DNA of 6,037 bases from an uncultured Lysobacterales bacterium (GTDB lineage Bacteria > Pseudomonadota > Gammaproteobacteria > Xanthomonadales > SZUA-36). How positions within the stretch are numbered: position 1 is the first letter of the stretch; each line of letters opens with the position of its first letter. This document shows positions 1 through 5,479 of the stretch, in pieces. Both the position numbers and the translations under genes were made by a program. The notes below the pieces were generated by a model. The model made no database searches and was not told the DNA's origin. It worked only from the letters and a program-made list of their open reading frames with translations. The DNA lies in contig CALKKN010000136.1 in assembly GCA_937995275.1 (NCBI GenBank), forward strand, positions 1-6,037, read 5' to 3'.

Positions 1-269
1 CCGGGCGCCGATATTTCGTGCCGCGCGAGGACCGGGGCCGCCACATCCCGGCGCGACACGTCTTCGAGCCTGACGCTGACCTCGGCCCGATCAGTCAGGG
101 CCAGCCGTTCGCGGTAAGTAATCGTGCCGGTTATTCTGGCGGCAGCCTGCGGTCGCTCAGCCGTCTCGTTCGTGGTCCCCGTGGTCGAGTCCCGGCATGC
201 GGCGATCAGCATAATCAAAGTCATTGCCAGCACGGCGCGAAAGGTTTGGCTGTGCGCCGAGGGGGTCAT
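1..269 (-). CDS. YbaY-like lipoprotein (YscW/YbaY family), 3' end beyond the left edge
   Basis: This reading frame starts at ATG 267-269 on the minus strand and stays open to the window edge, giving 89 residues. The N-terminus has a short positive region, a hydrophobic core (about residues 12-24) and a lipobox LIAAC with the lipidated cysteine at residue 25, so it should be an envelope lipoprotein. The residue after the cysteine is Arg, not Asp, which by the usual +2 rule favours outer-membrane sorting. After a Thr-rich linker comes ITGTITYRERLALTDRAEV and then VRLEDVSRRD. This is the characteristic opening of the YbaY/YscW-type beta-sandwich domain (G-x-I-x-Y-R-E-R-x-A-L, then V-x-L-x-D-V-S-R). 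A GAGGAG ribosome-binding site lies 11 bases before the ATG and overlaps the stop of the DUF502 gene upstream, so the two are probably co-transcribed and perhaps coupled. Function is poorly defined in this family. The family call rests on motif memory, and the C-terminal half is not visible. Confidence 0.8.
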   Translation of the reverse strand, partial: MTPSAHSQTFRAVLAMTLIMLIAACRDSTTGTTNETAERPQAAARITGTITYRERLALTDRAEVSVRLEDVSRRDVAAPVLARHEISAP

Positions 270-286
270 GACAACACCAGCTCTCC

Positions 287-898
287 TCAATCGTTCCCGG
301 CGGTCTGCCCAGCCGTTTCGCGCGTGACCGCACCGGTCAGAACCAGCTTCATGGCTTCTTCGAAAGACATGTCCACCGGGGTCAGGCAGGCGCGCGGCAG
401 GAACAGCGTGTAACCGCCGATCTGGTAGCTGAACGGCAGGTAAACCGCGACCGGGTCGTCGACGGTCACTTCCAAAGGCAGGCTGCTGAAATCCTCACGC
501 GTAACGAAGCCGAGCAGTTCGAACTGCTGGCCCGGCAGCCTGACCAGGACGACCTTGCTCATGGCCGCCTTGCTGTCCGGGCTGAAATAACCCATGAAGT
601 CCTTGATTGCGGAATACAGGCTCTTGACCAGCGGCAGGCGGTTGAGGATCGCGTCGCCCATGGCCAGCAGCCGCTGGAAGACGATCACGTGGGTCAGTAA
701 TCCGATCAGGATGGTGATCGCGACGGCGGCCAGCAGGCCCATGCCGGGAACGTACCAGCCATCCGGCAGGAATCCGGCCAGCAACCTGCCCAGCAACCGC
801 TCGGCACCGCTTGCCAGCCACCAGATTATGGCCAGCGTGAGGGCTGCGGGAATCAAGACCGCCAGGCCCTTCAGAAACAGTTTTCCAAGCGTGTTCAT
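287..898 (-). CDS. DUF502 family inner-membrane protein
   Basis: This is a 203-residue protein with two hydrophobic membrane segments near the N-terminus (about residues 10-29 and 53-74), followed by a soluble domain. The signature PLVKSLYSAIKD (residues 89-100) and the later run VYLPFSYQIGGYTLFLPR, then LTPVDMSFEEAMKLVLTGAV, match DUF502 proteins, which are usually about 200 residues with the same order of parts. The family occurs widely in bacteria and is related to plant LCV/COV proteins. Its biochemical role is unknown. The start is the ATG at 896-898; no strong Shine-Dalgarno sequence precedes it. The stop overlaps the ribosome-binding site of the YbaY-like lipoprotein downstream, so the two genes probably form an operon. 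The gene is divergent from the glycine-zipper lipoprotein. Confidence in the family is high; no specific function can be given. Confidence 0.92.
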   Translation of the reverse strand: MNTLGKLFLKGLAVLIPAALTLAIIWWLASGAERLLGRLLAGFLPDGWYVPGMGLLAAVAITILIGLLTHVIVFQRLLAMGDAILNRLPLVKSLYSAIKDFMGYFSPDSKAAMSKVVLVRLPGQQFELLGFVTREDFSSLPLEVTVDDPVAVYLPFSYQIGGYTLFLPRACLTPVDMSFEEAMKLVLTGAVTRETAGQTAGND

Positions 899-934
899 GG
901 CCGATCCGTCATGGTCCGGTTGCGTCCGCCAGCG

Positions 935-963
935 TTGACCGGGGCAGTCCGGCGAGGTCTAAT
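935..963 (+). promoter_or_regulatory. Sigma70-type promoter for the glycine-zipper lipoprotein
   Basis: TTGACC (935-940) and TCTAAT (958-963) are separated by exactly 17 bp, each matching five of six consensus positions. The predicted transcript would start near 970, leaving a leader of about 40 nt before the ATG at 1010. The call is by eye from consensus only. Confidence 0.6.
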
Positions 964-982
964 CCAGTATGCCACAAGCGCC

Positions 983-996
983 CGGCACCGGTGCCG
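983..996. promoter_or_regulatory. 14-bp perfect palindrome, possible operator between divergent genes
   Basis: CGGCACCGGTGCCG reads the same on both strands. It lies between the predicted transcription start and the ribosome-binding site of the plus-strand lipoprotein gene. On the other strand it would sit just upstream of a weak extended -10 (TGGCATACT) for the DUF502 operon, so one protein bound here could affect both directions. It could also be a chance palindrome in GC-rich DNA. Confidence 0.35.
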
Positions 997-1009
997 TGGG
1001 AGGTGATAC

Positions 1010-1369
1010 ATGAATCGACGGTTGCTCAGGGCCTCCATCCCCTTTCTGCTTGTCATGGTCTGCTGTTCCTGCGCTTCGAAAAAGCCGATCATCGACACGA
1101 CCAACGTCGACATGCAGCAGCACGAACGTGACCTGGCCGATTGCGAGGAGATTGCAACGCAGGTGGAAACGGGGGGCAGGGCGGTCGACTCAGCGGCCGC
1201 GGGCGCCGCGGTGGGCGCGGCCCAGGGTGCGATCTGGGGAGACGCCGGCCGGTCGGCCGCCAGCGGCGCGGTCTACGGGGGCGCCGGTGGGCTGTACGCG
1301 GCAGATAACGAAACGGCGCGGGTCATCAAGAACTGCCTGCGGCATCGGGGTTACGTCGTTCTGAACTGA
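1010..1369 (+). CDS. Glycine-zipper lipoprotein
   Basis: This 119-residue protein starts at ATG 1010, preceded by GGAGGTGAT (999-1007), a very strong ribosome-binding site. The N-terminus is a lipoprotein signal: Arg-rich start, hydrophobic stretch, then VCCSCAS. Cys21 is the likely lipidated residue by comparison with the GCAS that relatives carry here; Cys18 and Cys19 make an odd cluster. A helical segment DMQQHERDLADCEEIA follows, then a Gly/Ala-rich stretch (about residues 58-98) with G-x3-G spacing, as in GAAVGAAQGAIWGD. This is a glycine zipper of the kind that packs helices in membranes. The end, IKNCLRHRGYVVLN, is typical of this gammaproteobacterial lipoprotein group. Cys45 and Cys109 may form a disulfide in the periplasm. 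It has its own promoter and converges on the hydrolase gene with only 4 bp between stops and no visible terminator hairpin. The molecular role is unknown; envelope maintenance is only a guess. Confidence 0.88.
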   Translation: MNRRLLRASIPFLLVMVCCSCASKKPIIDTTNVDMQQHERDLADCEEIATQVETGGRAVDSAAAGAAVGAAQGAIWGDAGRSAASGAVYGGAGGLYAADNETARVIKNCLRHRGYVVLN

Positions 1370-1373
1370 GTCG

Positions 1374-2126
1374 TCATGGGTTATCGCTGTGCACCGCGCC
1401 GCTGGACCCGGATTCCGCCGCGCGCTTGAACTGACCATTCGCCAGGAAGTGCTGCACCTGTTCGATGACCTCTTTGTCGCGCATCATGAAAACATGGGTG
1501 ACGGGCAGTTCGAGGTGGTCGTCCATGCCGTCGACCCGCGTGGCATCCACTGAGACCTTGCCGTCGTCCGGGCCCGGCAGCGTCCGCGACAGGATGGGAT
1601 TGACGGACTGGGTGCCTGCAATGATCCCGAGGTCGAAATGGGCAGGACCCAGAGAACGGGGCACGCTGGCCTCGCCCGTTCCAAGCTGCAGTCCCGCCGG
1701 TCCGCTGAACCACTCGAACCCCGGCAGATCGCCGTAGCGGTCGATCACTTCGCTGCCCTGGTTCGGAGGCCCCAGCATTACCACCCGGCCAAGCCGGGGA
1801 ATTTCGTTTTGTTCCAGGAACTGGCGCAGCAGGATGCCGCCCATCGAGTGGGTCACAAAGTGGATCGAATCCGCGTCCTGACAGCCATCGATCCCTTCGC
1901 GGACTGCTTCCTCTGCCAGCAGTGCTATCGGCTTCTCTGTGGACTCGTATTCGATGTTCAGCACCCGGTACCCGGCTTCAGCCAGAGACTTTTCCATGCG
2001 GCCCATCGAGTTTTCGGTACGCCACAGCCCGTGCAGCAACACGGCGCAGTCGTCCGCGAACGCCGGTGGGTTCATCGCCACGGCAATGAGCACGGCGGCG
2101 ATGCCTCTGTTGCACGATGGGTTCAA
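1374..2126 (-). CDS. Secreted alpha/beta-hydrolase (lipase/esterase-like)
   Basis: This is a 250-residue protein. Residues 1-24 (ending PPAFA) form a signal peptide, so it probably acts in the periplasm or outside. The mature part begins with the strand AVLLHGLWR, whose His-Gly supplies the oxyanion region. The nucleophile elbow is HSMGG with Ser94. Asp187 or Asp188 in GPDDGKVSV and His211 in PVTHVFMM complete a plausible catalytic triad in the right order. LGPPNQGSEV after the nucleophile is typical of the PGAP1/lipase-like branch of the fold. Cys27 and Cys82 could pair after export. The substrate cannot be read from sequence: carboxyl ester or lipid hydrolysis is inferred. The start is TTG (2124-2126), because an in-frame TAG lies three codons upstream and the next ATG (codon 18) would destroy the signal peptide. 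It follows the DUF4404 gene by 28 bp on the same strand. Confidence 0.88.
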   Translation of the reverse strand: MNPSCNRGIAAVLIAVAMNPPAFADDCAVLLHGLWRTENSMGRMEKSLAEAGYRVLNIEYESTEKPIALLAEEAVREGIDGCQDADSIHFVTHSMGGILLRQFLEQNEIPRLGRVVMLGPPNQGSEVIDRYGDLPGFEWFSGPAGLQLGTGEASVPRSLGPAHFDLGIIAGTQSVNPILSRTLPGPDDGKVSVDATRVDGMDDHLELPVTHVFMMRDKEVIEQVQHFLANGQFKRAAESGSSGAVHSDNP

Positions 2127-2137
2127 TGGGTTGGTCT

Positions 2138-2152
2138 ACCCCGGCCAGGGGT
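2138..2152 (-). other. Small hairpin in front of the hydrolase start
   Basis: ACCCC (2138-2142) and GGGGT (2148-2152) can pair around a five-base loop in the 28-bp gap between the DUF4404 stop and the TTG start. In the transcript, the only G-rich Shine-Dalgarno-like stretch (GGGG) lies inside this stem, so the hairpin might hold down translation of the hydrolase. The stem is short, and there is no following U-run, so it is not an intrinsic terminator. Confidence 0.3.
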
Positions 2153-2154
2153 GA

Positions 2155-2421
2155 TCAGATCCCCACCCGGGAGAGGGCGTCGATGATCTCGCGCAGGAAA
2201 CGCTCCGCGACCGGGTGGTCCACCGCAAAACGCGTCTCCATCGATTTTGCCTGGTCCAGCACTCCTTCGACGTCGTCGGCCTGCGCCCCGGCCTCGGTCA
2301 GCCGGTGAATTTCTTCGTCGAGTTCGCGCACCAGTTCGAGCGTCTCGGAATCGATCTTCTCGGTCTTTTCCACAGCCGTTTGCAGGCTATTGAGCAGTTC
2401 TTTGAGTTTCTGGTCGGTCAT
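2155..2421 (-). CDS. DUF4404 family small coiled-coil protein
   Basis: This is an 88-residue, acidic, almost entirely helical protein. It opens MTDQKLKELLNSLQTAVEKTEKID, continues with ETLELVRELDEEIHRL, and ends FLREIIDALSRVGI. This pattern, especially the last motif (L-R-x-I-x-D-x-L-S-x-x-G-I), is that of DUF4404, a family of about 90 residues in gammaproteobacteria with no known function. Leucine spacing suggests a coiled coil or helical bundle; no signal peptide or membrane segment is seen, so it should be cytoplasmic. I chose ATG 2421 because relatives begin with Met, a few residues, then L-x-E-L-L. An in-frame GTG at 2430, three codons upstream with AGGA before it, is a real alternative and gives 91 residues. 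The gene lies 80-90 bp after modC and 28 bp before the hydrolase, all in the same direction. Confidence 0.85.
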   Translation of the reverse strand: MTDQKLKELLNSLQTAVEKTEKIDSETLELVRELDEEIHRLTEAGAQADDVEGVLDQAKSMETRFAVDHPVAERFLREIIDALSRVGI

Positions 2422-2510
2422 GGGCTTCACACGATCCTGAATGTGCCTACTGTATCATCCGATGGAACGGATTTGGTGGTCCGGAGCCGGCTTCTCAAGC
2501 GCGGCGCGCG

Positions 2511-3578
2511 TTAGTGCAGCAGCGCGATGCTTTTGGCCTGGGCAAACACCTGCATACCGGGCTGCAGGCCGAGTTCCGCCGCGGATTTGCGCGTGATCCG
2601 GGCCAGGATCGGTACGCTCCCCGCCAACAGACGAACGGTGACCTGGGCTTCGTCATCGAGCGAGATTCCTTCCACCGCGGCCGGCAAAATGTTGAGGATG
2701 CTGGTACCGCTCTGGTGCTGCAGCGTCAGGCTGACGTCGCGCGCCGCCAACCGCAGGCGCACGGGGCTGCCCACTGCGAGGGGCTGGCGCGGAATGGTGA
2801 ACTGTCCGCCGTCGAAATCCAACCGGGTCAGGCGATACTCTTCGTCGTGGCCGCTGACCGTCGCTTCGATCACCGAGGTGGCCTCGTTGTCGAGCGCCAG
2901 CGGCAGGTCCAGGCGCGTGAAGATCTCGTGCACGTCGCCGGCCGCCGCAATGCGACCCGCGCGCATCAGCACCAGGTGGTCGGCCAGGCGCGCCACTTCC
3001 TCGGGCGAGTGACTGACGTGGATGATCGGGATCTCCAGTTCCCGGTGCAGCGTTTCGATCCACGGCAGGATTTCCTGTCGGCGTTCCAGGTCGACGGCCG
3101 CCAGCGGTTCGTCCATCAGCAACAGGCGCGGGCTGACCGCCAGCGCACGGGCAATGGCGACACGCTGGCGCTCGCCGCCGGACAGGGTGGCCGGGCTCCG
3201 TTGCAGCAGCGGGTCGATGCCCAGGAGGGCGATCGCGCGCTCGAGCGGGATGGAGCGCGCGGACGGCGGCACACGATTCAGACCGTACTCGAGGTTACCC
3301 TGCACCGAGAGGTGTTCGAACAGGCTGGCCTCCTGGAATACGTAGCCGACGGCCCGGCGGTGTGCCGGGACGAAGGTGTCCTCATCCTGCCACACCAGGT
3401 CACCCATCCTGAGGTAGCCGGCGGCGTGCCGGTCGAGGCCTGCTATGGCCCTCAGCAGTGAGGTCTTGCCGCATCCGGATGGTCCGAACAACGAAGTGAT
3501 GCCGCGGCCCGGCAATTCCAGATTCACGTCCAGTTGAAAGGTGTCCAGGTCGAATCGGTAGCGGACTTCGATGGTCAT
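2511..3578 (-). CDS. modC: Molybdate ABC transporter ATP-binding protein ModC
   Basis: This 355-residue ATPase energises molybdate uptake on the cytoplasmic face of the membrane. All nucleotide-binding motifs are intact: Walker A GPSGCGKT (32-39), Q-loop Gln82 in VFQEASLF, signature LSGGERQR (132-139), Walker B LLLMDE (152-157), and the switch His190 in HVSHS. A linker follows, then a C-terminal Mop/TOBE oxyanion-binding domain (about 290-355), from SILNILPAAV to GMQVFAQAKSIALLH, which separates ModC from other importer ATPases. Length is typical of the family (about 350). The ATG at 3576-3578 overlaps the modB stop by 4 bases (ATGA), a classic coupling arrangement. The frame stays open upstream of this ATG, but that part lies over modB and looks like an Arg/Pro/Ala-rich shadow, so it is excluded. 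Tungstate transport is also possible; the sequence does not distinguish the two. Confidence 0.96.
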   Translation of the reverse strand: MTIEVRYRFDLDTFQLDVNLELPGRGITSLFGPSGCGKTSLLRAIAGLDRHAAGYLRMGDLVWQDEDTFVPAHRRAVGYVFQEASLFEHLSVQGNLEYGLNRVPPSARSIPLERAIALLGIDPLLQRSPATLSGGERQRVAIARALAVSPRLLLMDEPLAAVDLERRQEILPWIETLHRELEIPIIHVSHSPEEVARLADHLVLMRAGRIAAAGDVHEIFTRLDLPLALDNEATSVIEATVSGHDEEYRLTRLDFDGGQFTIPRQPLAVGSPVRLRLAARDVSLTLQHQSGTSILNILPAAVEGISLDDEAQVTVRLLAGSVPILARITRKSAAELGLQPGMQVFAQAKSIALLH

Positions 3579-4255
3579 GCACGCACCACTCGCAGGCGGC
3601 GGTTGAGCGCGTATACGGCCACCAGCATCAGGAACGACATCAGCAGCAGACTGGCGGACAGCCAGTGTGCATGCGCGTACTGGAGGCTCTCGACATGGTC
3701 GTAAACCGCGATGGAGACGACCTGGGTCTCGCCGGGGATGTTGCCGCCGATCATCAGTACCACTCCGAATTCGCCCAGCGTATGGGCGAAACCCAGCACG
3801 GCGGCCGAGAAGAAGCCGGCCCGCGCCAGCGGCACCGTCACGGTAAAAAAGCGGTCCACGGGCCCCGCCCGCAGGGTGGCGGCCACCTCGAGCGGCCTGC
3901 GGCCGACGGCAGCGAACGAATCCTGCAGCGGCTGCACGACAAAGGGCAGGGAATAGACGACCGAGCCGATGACCAGCCCGGTAAAGGTGAAGGCGAGCGG
4001 TCGGCCGCCCATGGCGGTCATCAGGCCGCCCACGGGCCCGTTTTGTCCGAGCGCCAGCAGGAGGTAGAAGCCCAGCACCGTGGGCGGCAGCACCAGTGGC
4101 AGCGCAATCATCGCCTCCAGCAGGAATTTGTACCGCCAGCGGGTACGGGCCAGCCACCAGGCGAGCGGCGTGCCGAGCAGCAGCAGCACCACGGTGCTGA
4201 CGAACGCCAGTTTCAGCGTGATGGCCAGCGCGGTCAGGTCGGCTTCATTGAACAT
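3575..4255 (-). CDS. modB: Molybdate ABC transporter permease ModB
   Basis: This 226-residue integral membrane protein forms the channel for molybdate. Hydrophobic segments lie at about residues 8-36, 44-69, 88-108, 145-170 and 197-217, consistent with the five to six spans of ModB. The cytoplasmic coupling (EAA) loop is EVAATLRAGPVDRFFTVTVP (123-142), with the conserved Glu-x-Ala-Ala and Gly where the ATPase docks. FAHTLGEFGVVLMIGGNIPGET (156-177) is a very typical ModB stretch. The length matches the family (about 225-230). I chose ATG 4255, giving a start MFNEADL and an 11-bp overlap with the modA stop; ATG 4264 would add three residues and lengthen the overlap to 20 bp. Neither has a strong ribosome-binding site, so translation probably depends on coupling to modA. 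The gene overlaps modC by 4 bp at the other end. Confidence 0.95.
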   Translation of the reverse strand: MFNEADLTALAITLKLAFVSTVVLLLLGTPLAWWLARTRWRYKFLLEAMIALPLVLPPTVLGFYLLLALGQNGPVGGLMTAMGGRPLAFTFTGLVIGSVVYSLPFVVQPLQDSFAAVGRRPLEVAATLRAGPVDRFFTVTVPLARAGFFSAAVLGFAHTLGEFGVVLMIGGNIPGETQVVSIAVYDHVESLQYAHAHWLSASLLLMSFLMLVAVYALNRRLRVVRA

Positions 4256-5072
4256 CGGGCACATCGTAGCCGTAAGCGCGGATCAGGGCACGTGCTTCTT
4301 CGGTCTGCACGAAGGTCAGGAAGGCGCGCCCTGCCGCGGTGTCCCTGAGCAGCACGGCCTGCTGCTCGATCGGGCTGTAGTGCGACTGGGGCGGCTCCCA
4401 ACCCGATCCGCCAAACGTACGGCCCGGCGTTTCCAGCTGGGCTCGTGAAACGAAACCCAGGTCCGCATTGCCGCTGGCAACGAACTGGAACGTCTGGCCG
4501 ATGTTCTCGCCGCGCACCAGTTTGCCGCCCAGCCGTTCCCAGAGCCCCAGGGACTCGAGCACCTCCCGGGCAGCCGCTCCATACGGGGCAAGCTGCGGGT
4601 TGGCGATGGCGAGGTGATCGAAGGCGTCGGTCAGCAGGACCCTGCCTTCCGCATCGACAAACTCCTCCAGGGGGCTCCACAGCACCAGCTTGCCCACGGC
4701 GAAGGTAAAGCGGCTGCCGGGCGCGATGCGCTGTTCGCGTTCGAGCCGCAGCGGGCGTTCGACGTCGGCGGAAAAAAAGGCGTCGAAGGGGGCCCCGTTG
4801 ACGATCTGCGCGTAGTGCTTGCCGGTCGACCCGACGATCACCGTGATCTCGTGTCCGGTTGCCGCTTCGAAACGCTCGGCCAGGGCCTCCATTGCGTGGC
4901 GGAAATTGCTGGCCGCGGCCACGCGCAGCTCGGCGGCCGCCAGCGACTGCGGCGCCAGCATGGCTGCCGCCAGCAACGGCAGAATGCGGCCGCGCAGCGT
5001 CCAACTCCAGCGATTTTGTCCGTCGGGGGGGATATGCCCGCGGTTTGGCAACGGAATCCGAGCAGTCATCAT
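4245..5072 (-). CDS. modA: Periplasmic molybdate-binding protein ModA
   Basis: This is the solute-binding component that delivers molybdate to ModB. Numbered from ATG 5072, a hydrophobic segment (about 30-45, RILPLLAAAMLAPQSLAAA) is an export signal, with cleavage near residue 46. The mature protein opens ELRVAAASNF (Ser55, Asn56), then HEITVIVGSTGKHYAQI (Ser82, Thr83) and GAPFDAFFSADVERP. These are the ModA oxyanion-binding loops. The ASNF and S-T-G-x-x-Y variants resemble the Azotobacter ModA2 type more than the enterobacterial one. APYG, FQFVASGNADLGFVS and the C-terminal AYGYDV also fit. The start is uncertain: the frame is open back to TTG 5198, with ATGs at 5162, 5114, 5111, 5087, 5072 and 5069 and no good ribosome-binding site. 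5072/5069 are preferred as the last ATGs before the signal, although they leave an unusually long 25-residue n-region. First gene of the mod operon. Confidence 0.92.
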   Translation of the reverse strand: MMTARIPLPNRGHIPPDGQNRWSWTLRGRILPLLAAAMLAPQSLAAAELRVAAASNFRHAMEALAERFEAATGHEITVIVGSTGKHYAQIVNGAPFDAFFSADVERPLRLEREQRIAPGSRFTFAVGKLVLWSPLEEFVDAEGRVLLTDAFDHLAIANPQLAPYGAAAREVLESLGLWERLGGKLVRGENIGQTFQFVASGNADLGFVSRAQLETPGRTFGGSGWEPPQSHYSPIEQQAVLLRDTAAGRAFLTFVQTEEARALIRAYGYDVPDVQ

Positions 5073-5109
5073 TGTGCTTGCGTTCATCGTTGATGTTGGT
5101 GCCTGTTGC

Positions 5110-5115
5110 ATCATA
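5110..5115 (-). promoter_or_regulatory. Possible -10 element of the mod operon promoter
   Basis: On the minus strand this reads TATGAT, five of six matches to the -10 consensus. The matching -35 position, 17 bp upstream, reads only CTGTCG and is poor. Transcription would begin near 5103, which would exclude the modA starts at 5114 and upstream and fits the ATGs at 5087, 5072 or 5069. Weak evidence taken alone. Confidence 0.3.
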
Positions 5116-5234
5116 GCGGACCTGCGAATCCGCGACAGTCCGGTTCCGCAGAAGCCTTGCATCGGTGGTCTGGCCCGCGGATGCCCGGCGGCGCACAACG
5201 GAGGCGAACGCGACCCGCCGCCCCCGGTTGGGCA

Positions 5235-5253
5235 GGTCGAGCGAAGCGAGACC
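5235..5253. repeat. REP-like palindrome with GCGAAGC core
   Basis: GGTCGAGCGAAGCGAGACC folds as a GGTC/GACC outer stem, two adjacent G-A mismatches, a GC inner stem and a GAA loop. The centre, GCGAAGC, is the well-known exceptionally stable DNA mini-hairpin. Sequences of the form GGTCGAGCGnAGCGAGACC next to GGTTGGG recur between genes in many proteobacteria as REP-like repeats, and here GGTTGGG lies just upstream (5226-5232). Only one copy is in this window, so repetition in the genome is inferred. Confidence 0.5.
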
Positions 5254-5390
5254 CCCCGCCGTCATGGAGCTCGGGACCGTGCCGGATTCTGTTGTGGAAC
5301 GGTTTTGCTCTATTCCGTCTAAGAAGTCGTTCAGGAGATCGGTGGCCCTGCAGAGAGCCCGGGCCGTGATGTCAGTCCGTTCAGCGGGCC

Positions 5391-5407
5391 TGACAGTTCC
5401 TTGACAA
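5391..5407 (-). promoter_or_regulatory. Pho-box-like direct repeat
   Basis: Read on the minus strand, TTGTCA and CTGTCA lie 11 bp apart (TTGTCAAGGAACTGTCAG). This is the spacing and close to the sequence of PhoB half-sites (CTGTCAT, 4 bp, CTGTCAC). The 4-bp spacer GGAA is less AT-rich than usual. The site overlaps the -35 of the plus-strand promoter, so part of the match is shared with TTGACA. It faces modA but lies about 290 bp from it. Confidence 0.3.
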
Positions 5408-5429
5408 TCGGTTGATTTCGGCAGAAAAT
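5401..5429 (+). promoter_or_regulatory. Sigma70-type promoter for the repeat-protein gene
   Basis: A perfect TTGACA (5401-5406) is followed after 17 bp by GAAAAT (5424-5429), four of six matches to the -10 consensus. The predicted start is near 5436, giving a leader of about 160 nt before the ATG at 5599. The -10 lies inside the left arm of the inverted repeat at 5419-5452. Confidence 0.5.
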
Positions 5430-5452
5430 TCGCTTACCTACGTTTTCTGCCG
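5419..5452. promoter_or_regulatory. Inverted repeat with 10-bp arms, candidate operator
   Basis: CGGCAGAAAA (5419-5428) and TTTTCTGCCG (5443-5452) are perfect inverted copies separated by 14 bp. The arms cover the predicted -10 and the early transcribed region, and the symmetry centre falls on the predicted transcription start, as expected for a repressor site. If transcription instead begins upstream, the same bases form a 10-bp RNA stem with a 14-nt loop. No U-run follows the right arm, so it is not an ordinary intrinsic terminator. Confidence 0.5.
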
Positions 5453-5479
5453 CACCGGCAGAGGAGGCTGAAGAGGCAA

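Noticed and set aside
1364..1390. Possible bidirectional terminator between the converging genes
   Set aside because: No inverted repeat or T-run is visible in or around the 4-bp gap.
1638..2186. 182-codon plus-strand open frame antisense to the hydrolase
   Set aside because: No family features; the hydrolase has a full signal peptide and catalytic motifs.
2431..2510. Search for a terminator or promoter between modC and DUF4404
   Set aside because: Only small GC palindromes without a U-run, and -10/-35 candidates with poor matches or wrong spacing.
2514..3461. 315-codon plus-strand open frame antisense to modC
   Set aside because: Arg/Gln/His-rich with no recognisable motif; modC is unambiguous on the other strand.
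3579..4157. Upstream extension of the modC frame, which could suggest a long fusion protein
   Set aside because: It lies wholly over modB in another frame and has shadow-like composition; the ATGA overlap at 3575-3578 gives a normal modC start and length.
3665..4348. 227-codon plus-strand open frame antisense to modB
   Set aside because: Composition rich in Gln, Arg, His and Gly, no motifs; modB is clear.
4234..5265. 343-codon open frame on the minus strand over modA
   Set aside because: It runs out of frame through modA, is rich in Arg, Ala, Gly and Pro, and has no family motifs; it is a shadow caused by high GC.
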